Positions 1 to 10,757 of a stretch of DNA of 64,000 nucleotides are shown piece by piece; the stretch's first letter is position 1; every line of letters starts with the position of its first letter. Under the pieces are notes generated by a model. It ran no database searches. It saw nothing but the letters and a program-made list of their open reading frames with translations, and was not told the DNA's origin. This stretch comes from Sympetrum striolatum (Eukaryota; Arthropoda; Insecta; Odonata; Libellulidae): the NCBI GenBank assembly GCA_947579665.1, contig OX388352.1, positions 36,326,216-36,390,215 on the forward strand, given 5' to 3'. The translations under genes were made by a program, and so were the position numbers.

Positions 1-659
1 ATTAGGATTGGTTTTGGACGGATAGGATAAAGAGCAGGTGGAGAGATTCGACGGGATCAAACGAGATGAAGGAGACGTCGCGATGATTACCGCCTCGGGG
101 ATTTGCCCTTGCAGTGTTAACGAAAATTCGTTATTATTATCGGGGGGGGGAATTGGGGAAAGGTTTTATTTCAGATTCCTCTTCAAAAAGCTTCAAAGAA
201 TAACGTGGTATAGATCTCTTCATGTCCCTCGGAGTCCCTCTCGACTACTTTCCTCGCTTTAGATAAAAACTTTCTCTAACACAAGAGTCCGCCATTTTGT
301 TACATAAAACATTAATTTGCAATCATTAAATTTAAGGGTTGTAAAAGATAAAGTACAGGTTTATAACGTGGCGTTGTGTTTTATCCGATAAATTACCTTT
401 GAATGGGTTCATCATCATTTTGAAGTTGAAGAATTCCGTGAAAAATCAAAGACCGGCATTTTTCGCAAAATTTTGTCAACTTTGACCCCCTGTAGAATTG
501 TAATGCGCAGGAATCAATAAAAACTATTTCGCGTTTACATGCAAAATTTATTCAAGAATGATCATGCGAAGTTTTAAAGTCCGCACTCAAAAAACAACTT
601 TTGTATTTTTGGCCAGCTTTTTTCGATTCTAGCCCACTGTGCGTCGTGGGAAAGCTACA
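1..659. other. Unassigned AT-rich DNA
   Basis: I see no gene here. The short ORF at 38-262 has no recognisable motif. Bases about 430-650 read like a decayed interspersed repeat, with runs such as GTCAACTTTGACCCCCTG, but I found no inverted ends or target duplication to define it. Confidence 0.4.
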
Positions 660-1170
660 CCCCTATATTCAGGACTCATCTTGGTGGGCAGTGGAAAGTG
701 TATGGAAATGCGGAAAAGAAATTGAAGAAAGAGTAGGAATGGCAAAAACGGCTTTCAACTAGATGAAAATGTTATTGACAAGCGAATTGGATATGAAATT
801 GAAAAAGAGGTTGATGAAATGTTACGTTTGGAATGTGTTTTTGTATGGGTCTGAAACATGGACGATCAGGAAAGTGGACAGGAAGAGAATAGATGTGTTT
901 GAAATGTGGACTCGGAGAAAAATGGAAGGTTTAATTTGGAGTGATAAAGTAAGAAATTAGGAGATCTTGCAGCGCGCGGAAGAAGACAGAATATTAATGG
1001 GAATTATTGAATAGCGGCAGAGAAATTGGATCGGACGCTATTTTAGGCATGAAGGGCTATTGAAGGTGGCAGTTAAGGGAGCGGTGGAGGGAAAGATGAA
1101 GAGAGGAAGAAGGAGAATAAAGCTATTGGATGAATTGAAAGGGAGAGAGGGATATGTGAAATGAAAGAGT
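660..1170 (+). pseudogene. LINE reverse transcriptase, C-terminal fragment (RTE-like)
   Basis: Decayed 3' part of a LINE pol gene. The visible protein reads ...LMKCYVWNVFLYGSETWTI, then FEMWTRRKMEGLIWSDKV, then RNWIGRYFRHEGLL and KMKRGRRRIKLLDELKG. This is the usual order after the reverse transcriptase core in a widespread group of invertebrate LINEs: LYGSETWT, then FEMW.RR, then W.GH..RH, then G.R.RGR. In-frame stops occur after TAFN (about 761), after DKVRN (958-960) and near 1010. The 5' half with the catalytic core is absent. It may belong to the same broad family as the RT relic at 17.5 kb and the fragment at 59.97 kb. It is not functional. The family assignment is by motif memory only. 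Confidence 0.75.
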
Positions 1171-3030
1171 AAGGCCTTTGGCTCAATTTGGTTCAAAACA
1201 GGTACCATTATTGATAGTATTTAGTAAAGATTCTTATTTGTAAAATCGGATGAAATGGTAGAAATATAATAGCGAAACATGATGATTCTCTTGTTCAAGA
1301 CCCACCCAGATTTTACTTTTTGACTATAAATAATATTGCGTATTATATCGAACTAAATCCTAATAATATATTTTAGACAACAATATATTGAATTTTCCAC
1401 GATATCATAGAAATTCAACAGTAAAAGAGGAGATAATTAAGACACTAATATGTAATTTTAAAACAGGTTTTGTAAATTAAACCCCCCCTTAGGCATGCTT
1501 CATTGTCCTTTTGGAGAAGAGTAAACCATAAGTACACTGCAGTTACATATATCGAAAATAATAAATGCCGCACAAGAATCTTCAAATCAAAAACGAAGTA
1601 ACTTTGGGAGAGATTTTTCAAACGAATTTTTCGAGGAAATTTTATTTTTAATTCAGCTTTATACATGTGATGCCTGAAAATGAAAAATGTGGTACGTGAA
1701 GGCTAAAATATGGCAATGAACTAATAAAAAGGGGCTTCCGCAAATCAGGCACTACCATCTTTGATTAGAAGTGTTAAAACTATTTTAGCAGTGTTTTGAC
1801 TAGGAAGTCGCCAGAAAACGAAGTTCAGGAGAGCGGAGGTAGTGGGGAATGATAATGCATAAATGAAAATATCAAGCCAGAGGAACTAGAAGCAAGATAA
1901 GAAATACCTTTCTCATTTTATTTCTAAAATCTGCCAAGATCCGAAGGCGTTGAGAAAGAGTGTTGAAAAATAGAACACAATGCCGCGTTCTTCCAAAAAT
2001 GTCCTTGAGATTCACCAGTGACATCGTGTTTAGTTTGAGATATAGCTTATAAACCTAATCGTCAGAGAAACTGAGATATAAAGCGAGGATAAGAAATATA
2101 AACATGGAAGAAAAAGGCAATTCTCTCGCATCCAACCAAGAACCGCTTTTTGGCGTTATCGCTAGAAAATCATTTATCTGGCGAAGTGAAGTGATCAAAC
2201 TGGCTGCTCCTATGTTTGTTGATAAAATATTGCTCAATCGGTCGTTTGCTTTGCTGTGTTGTCTGTCATCTGCCTTTTGACAAACAGCTGCACGGAATAG
2301 AAGAGGAACACATGTGGCTTGGCGTAGAAAACGGGCTTCCCAAAAATTTAGTTTCCGATGGGGGAAATAGACTTTTGTCGTAAATATTCTCTTTTGAAGA
2401 TAAGTCAGGAAAAAGGAAGGAGCTGGATAAGAATTATCTCGTTTACGAGTGGGATATCAAAAATAACGGAAATCAAGGTTTTCTAGGAATTTTAATTTTA
2501 GAACTAGAGATGGAAGGATAAAATGAACAATATCCCACGATACTTGGCGGGAAATCATTATAAAAATAGTCTTTACTAAAAAAATGTATAAATTCTACAA
2601 TACGGTTTTGTTAGTAAAAATTCTCCTTTGAATGGATAGATTTTACTCTTTATACTCTATTCAAATCATCACGAAACACTTCACAAAATAAATAATCACA
2701 TTATATAGTTGGCATATATGTAAAATTATGCGATGAACACTTCCTAAAGCAAGATAAGTAGTATCGCAATATTTTAATGATTTAGAAATAGGATATTTAA
2801 TTACAGACATCAAATTTGTCTATCCTCTATGTATCCGGGAGGATACATAGCATACTTCCACCATTAGCTACCATAAGATAAGAGAGGGTAAAGAGAAGTG
2901 AGGTTGTTGGCGTTTGTATTCTTCTCCTAGTACCTACAAATGATACAATTGGACCAATACCACATTGGTGAAGCACTGTCTTTTCCTCCTCCACAGAAGA
3001 GGAGAGAACCTCTTTCTGTAGCATTCCTTA
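1171..3030. other. Unassigned AT-rich DNA
   Basis: No convincing gene, RNA gene or element. ORFs are short, unconserved in appearance and on both strands. Nothing else stands out by eye. Confidence 0.35.
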
Positions 3031-3191
3031 ACCCCCTCAGTCCTGATGTAGCATACATACTACATGCTGTAAAATGTAAATTGGCTAGTTCACATTTTTT
3101 GCTATATTTTACATAATTTAAACCCATACATAATAAAAAATCTAAAAATAAATTAATAAAATTGTTCGACCGATTCTTGGGACTGAGGGGG
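3031..3191. mobile_element. Short MITE, piggyBac-like ends
   Basis: A 161-bp non-coding element with perfect 12-bp terminal inverted repeats: CCCCCTCAGTCC at 3031-3042 and GGACTGAGGGGG at 3180-3191. The left flank is TTAA (3027-3030). The right flank is ATAA (3192-3195), one change from TTAA. TTAA target duplication with C-rich ends is characteristic of piggyBac-type elements. The interior is AT-rich and cannot encode a transposase, so it would have been mobilised in trans. The imperfect right TTAA is read as later mutation. Confidence 0.55.
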
Positions 3192-5249
3192 ATAAGGAGA
3201 GACCTTAACTAATGCCATTTTTCAACATCACTCATTTTACTTGTTTTTGCATCATCACAGCCAGAGAGCAAGGCCGAGAGAAATGTAAATGGAAGATACA
3301 CTTTTCTCTAACTTGTACCATAATAGAAATGAAAATATTCCATTTACGAAGATATGGCAACAGAAAAATCCTTCTTGTATTAACAGCACATGTGCTCTAG
3401 AAAATATGTTTACCCTGGATTAATACTCCTTTTTAAATAGATAAATGGGATATCTTCCATTACACGATCTATCGCAAGGGGTCAGCACGCTCTGCCATCT
3501 GCAGATGTTGGAACCTAAAGAAATATTACGTAGTCTCTTTATTTTGTGGCTTTTTCTAAAGAGTACCACCGATTTCAGAAACTTTCGTTGTGAATGCTAA
3601 TTGCAAAGCAGCTGTCTTTTTGTGTTTCCTGTTGACCCTATCCGATCCAAAATTTCCGATGAAAAATTTGCAAAGAAATTTAGCTTTTTCTACTGGAAGG
3701 AATTTGAGGGTATTTTGCGCAGAGTATCTATAATTCGTTCAAACGTAATTAGAACCAAAATTTTTAACACAATTTCCAATAGAATAAAGTTACATTTAGC
3801 GAATATAATTTAAAAAATCTTTATCGGTGCGACTACTTAAAACATTAAACTCACAATCTTGAACGTTACTGAAAGAGTTTTTAAGTTTTTCACGTAAAAA
3901 TATTCCATTTAAAGTAAGCTTTTCAATAACTTAAAAACCACCATCGATACACCCTGACGATAACTCGCAAGTATGGGTACAGCGATTTTCATCTACAGCT
4001 CAAGATCATAATTTTTCTTGAACGGAGAGTCACGACACCTGCTTCTGGAAAAAGCAACGTCATTTTATTTGGAATAACTGGACCGAAAAGAATAAAACTA
4101 CCTTATCGGCATGTTTACTTTACTAAAAAAATCAGTTTCCATGCACAATGAATTATCGCTTTTATGAATGATAAGCATTTATTTGCGGTTTTCTAAGGGG
4201 ATGTAGGATATGAAAGAGGCGGTTTCCTGTGAATAATGTTGATATTTCATTATTAATCTTTTCATAGATCACGGTTCAAGGCAGTTTGGTCACTGAAAAA
4301 TATGATAAAAGACGATTGCCACTCAAATTCATCCCATAAAACTTAAATGCTTTTCTAGTTTGCTTACGGCCACAAAGACACCGCTGATAATGAAAACTGC
4401 GGTCGGGTGAAGGAAAATCTGAATGAGTTCGTAAAGCAATCGAAAAACGTGAGAAAGCAATAGTTAATTGTTTATTTACATCAATTATAAAAGTAGAAGT
4501 TTGGATTATACGTGTTTTCGGATTATTCGTGCAACCTATCCCCAACGTAGGCCCGGATAAGCGAGAGTTCACTGCAATTACAATCACAATAGGTACAACA
4601 AGAGTATAATTTACTTTTCAAGATCTATAGTGACTCTCTGAGTGAAATTACCTTGTGAAATTATTCAGCAGGATATTCTCCTCCAAGTTTCTCGTTTTTC
4701 TGATGATAGTTTCTTCCACTATTTTCATTCTTTATTAAATTTGCTTATACTCTTTCCTTGTTTCCCTTTATCTTTCCTTTCGTGATCCTTCGCATAAAAC
4801 AGTCTCGGCTCATGATTATTCCAGCCTTTTTTGCTTTCCCCTTCTTAATTGATATTTTTTCCAATATTTTCTAATATCTGATCTTTTCTCTTTCTATCAG
4901 AACATTTCATTCTCCTCATTTTCGTCGTTTACCACATTTCAAATCTTTCGAAGTATTTTTTCAACCGTCTTAACGTCGTTTTCTTCTTAAGTTGAAAAAA
5001 TGTAAGAAGATGTTTTCACATAAATTTTGAAGTTTTTCGTTCGAAGATGTTTTAAAATGAGACTACAAAAACTTCTTAGAACAACTTGGAGTATAAAAAT
5101 TGATCCTTATCATGAACTCTGAAACTTCCAGTAAAAGGAGTTACATGTAATATTTTGCATGAATTATTTAAATGTTAGGTAAATATTGTACGTATATTTA
5201 TGTAAGGATATATTAATTATATGGCAGTTGTCTATCTATCTTGTATGCA
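3192..5249. other. Unassigned AT-rich DNA
   Basis: No supportable gene. The 103-residue minus-strand ORF at 4276-4587 has no motif I recognise and no splice context. Bases 4640-4990 are pyrimidine-rich on the plus strand. Confidence 0.35.
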
Positions 5250-5343
5250 CTGCATATTTATTATTTTATAACTTATTTGTATTTGTAGGCAGAAAAACTG
5301 CTAACAGGCTTACAGCCTACCAGGTATAGTAATAATAATAAAT
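5250..5343 (+). repeat. Probable LINE or SINE 3' tail
   Basis: A short segment with GGCTTACAGCCTACCAGG followed by TAGTAATAATAATAAATAAG. A stem-forming 3' end followed by a TAA-type short tandem tail is typical of non-LTR retrotransposon 3' ends. No coding part precedes it, so it would be a 5'-truncated copy. No target duplication was found. Confidence 0.35.
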
Positions 5344-7503
5344 AAGTGAGTAAGTGAACATAATTTGAGTATTTTTACCGCACCGGTATAATCTTATCCC
5401 CAATATTCTTTACTTCATGAATTTCGCATCCCATCTAATTCTGAAAAATGTCATGGTAATAATAAATCATATTAAAATCAGGACAATATCTACTGAGGTG
5501 GTATCCTAATTTAAAAAGTCACAAAAAGTAGAATTTTTCCATCCTGCAGAAACGGATTTAGAGATAATGAGAGGCGAAATACCCTTTTCGTCGTTTGTAA
5601 ATCAACGAAGGGCGAGGCTCCCCACGGAATACTTTTTTGGCCGCTTGGAGCGGTAGCGTCGCTGATCGCATCTTTATACATATAAACTGAGGAAAATTAA
5701 TGTCTCGTAAATTATAATAACTCATATGCATAATCCTGGGGAATGTATTTTGGATCGAGATGGATTTATCTCGAATGCTTTCAACACCTTGGCTCAATTT
5801 CACTTCGACCTGCTTCAAGCGCTTCACCAGCGCTATCTGGCAGCGTAAACATAACTACTTGGACCATCGTCTGCTGATCGTGTCATTTCACTCCGGGGTT
5901 TCAGCTTGAAAAGGATCTCACGGGAAGATGGAGATACATTGCAACCATGGCAACGTCGTTCAGTTTAAGGACTGGGTACATTGACTATTGTTTACTTGTT
6001 GAAGAAAAATAGGGCTGAGCCGTGTTTGGTGCGCGCTGACTTGTGTTGAATGATCTGAGCGGGACGGATGTCGAGAGAGGAGTCGATATAGAGTGAATAG
6101 CTGATGAAGAAAGATGCGCCCTCACATATTTTTCTTCTCCCAAACAGCAAGACGAGTAAGTGGTCTTTCGTTTCTTTTTCATTTTTTTAGGGTGTTCAAT
6201 TTTTTAGACTAGAATATTATTCCACATTAGAATTTATTTTTAATTTTGCTATTATTGCTTAAACTCTATTTCCCACGGAGTTTTTCATGGATGATGATTT
6301 GTAATATAAATCATATTAATTCCTGGATTATTTATGGCAAAGATGGATCAAGAAGGGTTAAGTAAGTAATACTTGTTAGAAGGGTGACTTCTATTGTGCG
6401 ATATTCATACATTCTATGTTGGTAGTACTGCCCGTTTGTTGTCATGTTGGTATAGTATTTTCGCTAGATTTCTATTTGAAATTAGTTGCTGCAATTATAG
6501 TTGTATTGTAAACATGAGAGCTTTTGCTGTTTGTTATTATAACTATTATACTTAAGTTACAAGTAGGCGAAGGACAGGTGGAAACATTGTGGATGGTGTG
6601 GTTTCTATACAATGCAGTCTTATATAGTAAAACTCTTTTGAAGAAATCCCAAACCTTAACGTAATCCGGCGACTTTTATCCAAATAAAAATTCTTTCCTG
6701 ATTTTCTCCCTCGCTGGTTTTCTAATAATTATTTTTTTTGTGTTGGGAAAGCGGTTGCAAAAACCAATACGCAATAGCAGATCCATCGGAAAAATAATAA
6801 TAATGCCAAGAGAGTTCTATCTTAGATTGCTCATATAGAAAATCAATATAAGCGCGGCATAACATTTCGGTTTATGAATCCTTAAGCAAGGTGGTATTAA
6901 GGCGCGTTGAGATTAATTATTCGAGATGGGATTACTTCTAGCCCCATGAACGATTCAAAATTAGTCGTACGTTCTACCTACACCTCTCTGTTATAGCTAT
7001 TAGGTTAGTTTGGCCATAATTGCGATTATATCATGACCTCAAACTTTAATTAGTTCGTACTCTCCACCTACCTGTTTACACCACAATTTTACGCCTTTAT
7101 TCGGTGTTTTCTTTCAACGGATCACCTTGAAACACTTCACAATATTTACGCATGAAATGTGTGTTTATGTTTAGTTTTCAAGTTAAGACGCCTATATACT
7201 TCTTTCAAAAGCTGTTTTCGTAGAGAAGGTAGAAATCTTGAGCTAAAATCACTGGAAAAAGTATGAAAGTAATTAGCATTACTTTTTCATGATACTCGTG
7301 AATCTCCTATAGGCCATACTCGCTAAAAATTTTAACCAAGACATTTTGATGTAATCCTACCGGAGGTAATTGAAGGGGTTGAGTGATGAGGGTAGTTGTT
7401 AGATTAACAATTGGGTATTTAGATAATGTCGTTTATTCCAGGTTTTGAGAAGCGATCACGGTAAGGTTTACGCAACTTTGAATCTGAGGTATTTTGGGTA
7501 AGA
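5344..7503. other. Unassigned DNA with a locally CpG-richer patch
   Basis: No supportable coding gene. Bases about 5830-6157 are richer in CpG than their surroundings (GTGCGCGCTG, GCGGGACGGATGTCG) and end at GTAAGTGG (6157), a good 5' splice site on the plus strand. This could be a promoter with a non-coding first exon, but no downstream exon is visible. Confidence 0.25.
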
Positions 7504-7516
7504 GATAGCGTAGCCT
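7504..7516 (+). repeat. Left target-site duplication of SINE
   Basis: GATAGCGTAGCCT, repeated exactly at 7651-7663 on the other side of the SINE. Confidence 0.9.
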
Positions 7517-7650
7517 AAGGCTCCCGGATAGTCATGTGGACAGCGCGTTTGCCTTTGGTGAAAGCGGTCCCGGGTTCGATTCCCGGTGGGAGCCAATGTG
7601 CGAAATGACCTAAGCTGTCGAAGCACTTTTAACAATACTACTACTACTAC
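7517..7650 (+). mobile_element. tRNA-derived SINE, complete
   Basis: A 134-bp retroposon. Its head (7519-7594) is a nearly intact tRNA-like sequence. The 7-bp acceptor stem GGCTCCC/GGGAGCC is perfect. The A-box-like stretch is TAGTCATGTGG. The T arm CCGGG-TTCGATT-CCCGG (7570-7586) is perfect and contains a canonical B box. The anticodon arm pairs poorly, so the isoacceptor is unclear. An unrelated 40-nt body follows, then a short tandem tail of ACT repeats (about 7636-7650). The perfect 13-bp duplication on both sides shows insertion by target-primed reverse transcription using a LINE partner's machinery. The well-preserved head and exact duplication suggest a recent insertion. A genuine tRNA gene is less likely because of the tail and duplication. 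Confidence 0.9.
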
Positions 7651-7663
7651 GATAGCGTAGCCT
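7651..7663 (+). repeat. Right target-site duplication of SINE
   Basis: Exact copy of GATAGCGTAGCCT from 7504-7516. Confidence 0.9.
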
Positions 7664-8869
7664 TCTGTCTTCGAGAGAAATTTATGAAATTAAAGGACTA
7701 AACAAGTACTCCCTTTCTATGATTCATTTCCCTTTCTTATGTCGTGTTTTGTTTAAAAAAAGAAGAATGGGAACGAAGTTTTAAGAAGCCATTTTCGCTA
7801 GGATAAATGAAATGCGAAGGTTGAAATGAAGTTTTTTCAAGTCGGTCATCGAGATAAATTATCAGTGTTGTTCATCTATAAAATGAGCTAATGCATTGAA
7901 GTTTTCGCTCTCAAAAATTTCGTTCGAGATCTTTATAGCACGATTTTGTGCTGTATTTATGTAAAATAACTAATGTTTATCCTCCAGGTTTAACACGTGA
8001 GAGTGAAGAGATATCGTTAACTGTGGTGCAAAGATTCAAAATTGCGCGAAAATTGAGATAAGGGAATTCGGTTCTTGAATAATTAAAAGTGCCATCATAA
8101 CATGTGGATAACGGATATCCTTCTAACGTTCGCCTACAACGTTATGGGATGCTACTCGAGAAAAGATAGAGGCCATGATAAATATACCCAACAACCAAAT
8201 GTTTGATGAGGATGATACGCAAGTACGCTATAAGAGTGCACGATTCATGTCGTGACATTTTCTCAATAGCATGTTCAGTCGAGTAAAGAGCAGCAATGTG
8301 TCGGAGTTACGGGAGGAAATCTGAACCGTTTGTGAAATTTTGTCTCTTTTTTATATTTCAGTGACCATCCTTTTCGCGATGCACTTTAACGTAATTCATC
8401 ATCAACGTAATCATCATTAGTAAGCTACTCAACTGACTCACCTCACCTGGTTTACACTTGTTCGATCGCACGATTAAAACGGATACTGGCCGTGCACTCG
8501 TTTCCGTGAGAACCAGGAATCAGTCAAAAGCTGTTTTTAAAGTTTTTTTTCTCTATGAAGTCAAAGGAAGTGAAAGTTTAGTATTCAACAGGATAAATGA
8601 AGGGTTATCATGTACAGTTAAAATTCGATCATCATAGAAATATAGAATGCTAATATTGTTGCTTGTGGATAATTTCATATCATGAAAATATAGCAACGGA
8701 AGGAAAAGGCTTCAGTAAAAAATCTCTATTTACATTAATGCCTAATAAATTATATAAAAATAATTTAGTTTAGTCTCACAGTCAGATTTAGAAATGGTCT
8801 TGGCTAGAGCAGCTCGTTTCGTTTGCGGGACTTTCAGGTTCGACAGCAGTGTTACGGCTATAATGGAGT
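7664..8869. other. Unassigned AT-rich DNA
   Basis: No gene or element that I can support. Confidence 0.35.
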
Positions 8870-9190
8870 TCCTCTGTTAGAATTCGCTCCAGGTGAAACT
8901 CCGACTGAAGCTTTTCGATAAGCTTATCGGTTCAGAACTTATTGAAGAGTTAAATAAAATTTTAGCGTTAGTAACGAAAGAACGCGATCTCCGAGAAGCA
9001 TCAACAAAACGTTATAACGTAGTAATAGCAAAAACGGATAATTACTTTTAGTCGTTTTTTCCCTAGGCTATTAGAGAGATTAATAGGGCAGATTAAGTAA
9101 TGATGATATTATTCCACCCCCTGCCATACCCCTCTGGCGGCTTGCTACCGCCGCCTTTCGGCGTGTAGCTGGGGGTCTTACAATTGTTAC
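8870..9190 (+). repeat. LINE 3' end, copy 1 (CR1-like)
   Basis: Non-coding segment sharing many blocks with 23,550-23,860, for example GAATTCGCTCCAGGTGA, TTATCGGTTCAGAAC, CGCGATCTCCGAGAAGCATC and CTGCCATACCC or CTACCATACCC. It ends in a GC-rich hairpin (GGCGGCTTGC...GCCGCCTTTCGGCGTG). The phrase CCCCCTGCCACACGCCGAAAGGCGG also resembles this end and closes the LINE relic at 20.3-22.5 kb, so this is probably the 3' untranslated end of that LINE family. No coding part remains here. Confidence 0.55.
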
Positions 9191-9250
9191 AATCTTGTTA
9201 ATACCAGTCATATGAACTATTCCATTAGTCTTTTACTAGCAGAAGTTTTA

Positions 9251-10757
9251 TCTATATTATAAAATAGAGTGTGGGTGTGTGTGTGTGTGTGTGGGTGTGT
9301 GTGTGTGTGTGGGTGTGTGTGTGTGTATGTTCGCTAAAAACTCGAGAACCAAGAGTCGCACAACTTTGAAATTTTCCACATTACTAAAAATCGACCCCGC
9401 GCAGAGTATAGACTACTTTTTATTTCCCTAAAGTCCACGGTTCGAACCCAGACGAGTCAAAACTTTTCCATAAGAAATACACGTAGAGGTAATTTTTTCC
9501 GTTGCAGGGTTCAGTTTTTTTGCAAAATTAAATTAGAAATAATGGTCCCATTAAGTCAAATGAAGTACCAAAAGAAGGAGAACAGAATAAAAATTCTTAT
9601 TTTGGTCGTGGAATATCGTTTCCGACTCGAAATTGCGGACAGTTTGATAAAATACATGAATATTTTATCCAAATTCTGAGGTTGTAAACAACCCATTCCC
9701 TTGACGATCTAGGTAATTGTTGATTCTATCTCATGAGTTTATATATAAGAAGACATTGAGAATTAATGAAATATATAAGAAAGTTTTTCGTATTTTGTTT
9801 AAACTTCTGTAGCAACCATGAATTATTTATAACAACGTAATTGTTTACCGTAAAATTATAAGTTTAATCGTAGTTTCCGTTTCGACTTTCATTTCCGTGA
9901 TATTGTTTGTGTTAATGATTGTGTTCAGTGCTTATGTGGTGTGTTAGTTACTTTCCGTAAAAATATTCATCGGTTGTTTTCACAGTAATATTTATTTCTA
10001 TTATTTGCTTCTGCGTTTCCGTATTACCTTTGTGCATTTCTGAAAATTAATCCTTAAAGGTGGTGATGTTTATCGTAATTTTATCTTTGATTATGTTTTT
10101 ATAATCTTTGAACGAATGCTGTCTTTATCGAAGAAATTGATCATTTGAAAGATATGAGATTGAATATTTAGTCAAGGTGGCTTTGTAAACTTAAGTACAA
10201 TTCTCATATCTTGGTGTATTGGTTTGGAAATATAAATCGAAATATCGTTCGCAGGCTCTATTTCAATTGCAAAATCAAATTAAAAAGAATCATTGTTGTC
10301 AACGATAAGTTTGGTAGAAATATTGTATGAAAATTAATATTCAGATCAAAAACACCAAAAATAAAACACAACACACTTGTACAATTCCACAAATTTAATT
10401 AATTAATTAATTAATTTAATTAATTTAATATTTCCACAAATTTGTGGAATTAGTACAAGTGTGTTGTGTTTTATTTTTGGTGTTTTTGAAAATAATGAAG
10501 TTCCATCAAGTATCACTGTAATTGATTTCTTTAATATTCAGATGACCAAACTAATAGATTTTAGCAACAAATTATGAGAGCGTAAGATATTGGGATTTTC
10601 AAGGAAAATTTTCGTTTACGGTAATCCAATGCTAATCTGTCCCATCGAACGAAGCTAAAATAATACATGTTAGATTATCTTCTTTTTTATAAAAGGATTA
10701 CTGTATTTAATTCTACTTCTATTCTCCCCGTTGAGAATCAACGGGCGCTACAGCTAG
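9251..10757 (+). mobile_element. Non-autonomous Helitron, copy 1
   Basis: A 1.5-kb element with textbook Helitron ends. It starts with TC after an A (A|TCTATATTATAAAATAG). It ends with the hairpin CCCGTTGA-GAA-TCAACGGG (10,727-10,745), eight bases, CTAG (10,754-10,757) and a T. A GT/GGGTGT microsatellite lies at 9272-9332. It has no Rep/helicase coding capacity, so it would have depended on a helper for rolling-circle transposition. It shares its start (ATGTTCGCTAAA.ACTCG.GAACC) and end with the copy at 33.5-35.4 kb. It has been invaded by a 184-bp Penelope-like insert (10,347-10,530). A palindromic GGTTCGAACC also occurs near 9430. Confidence 0.85.
10334..10543. mobile_element. Penelope-like inverted insert with 13-bp duplication
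   Basis: Insert 10,347-10,530 flanked by TTAATATTCAGAT on both sides (10,334-10,346 and 10,531-10,543). It has two inverted arms of about 49 bp that begin CAAAAACACCAAAAATAAAA and are separated by an ATTA-rich spacer. It then continues with ATGAAGTTCCATCAAGTATC. The arm layout (AAATTTGTGGA, an A/T-rich block, then ATGAA.GTTCCA) parallels the insert at 33,893-34,130. Variable-length duplication and tail-to-tail arms fit Penelope-like retroelement ends. The family call is inference. Confidence 0.55.

Noticed and set aside
430..660. Mariner-like MITE
   Set aside because: Repeat-like appearance, but no inverted ends could be identified.
4276..4587. 103-residue minus-strand ORF
   Set aside because: No recognisable motif, no splice or promoter context, and a length expected by chance in this much sequence.
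7519..7594. Functional tRNA gene
   Set aside because: The anticodon arm does not pair well, and the sequence is part of a retroposed unit with a tail and target duplication.
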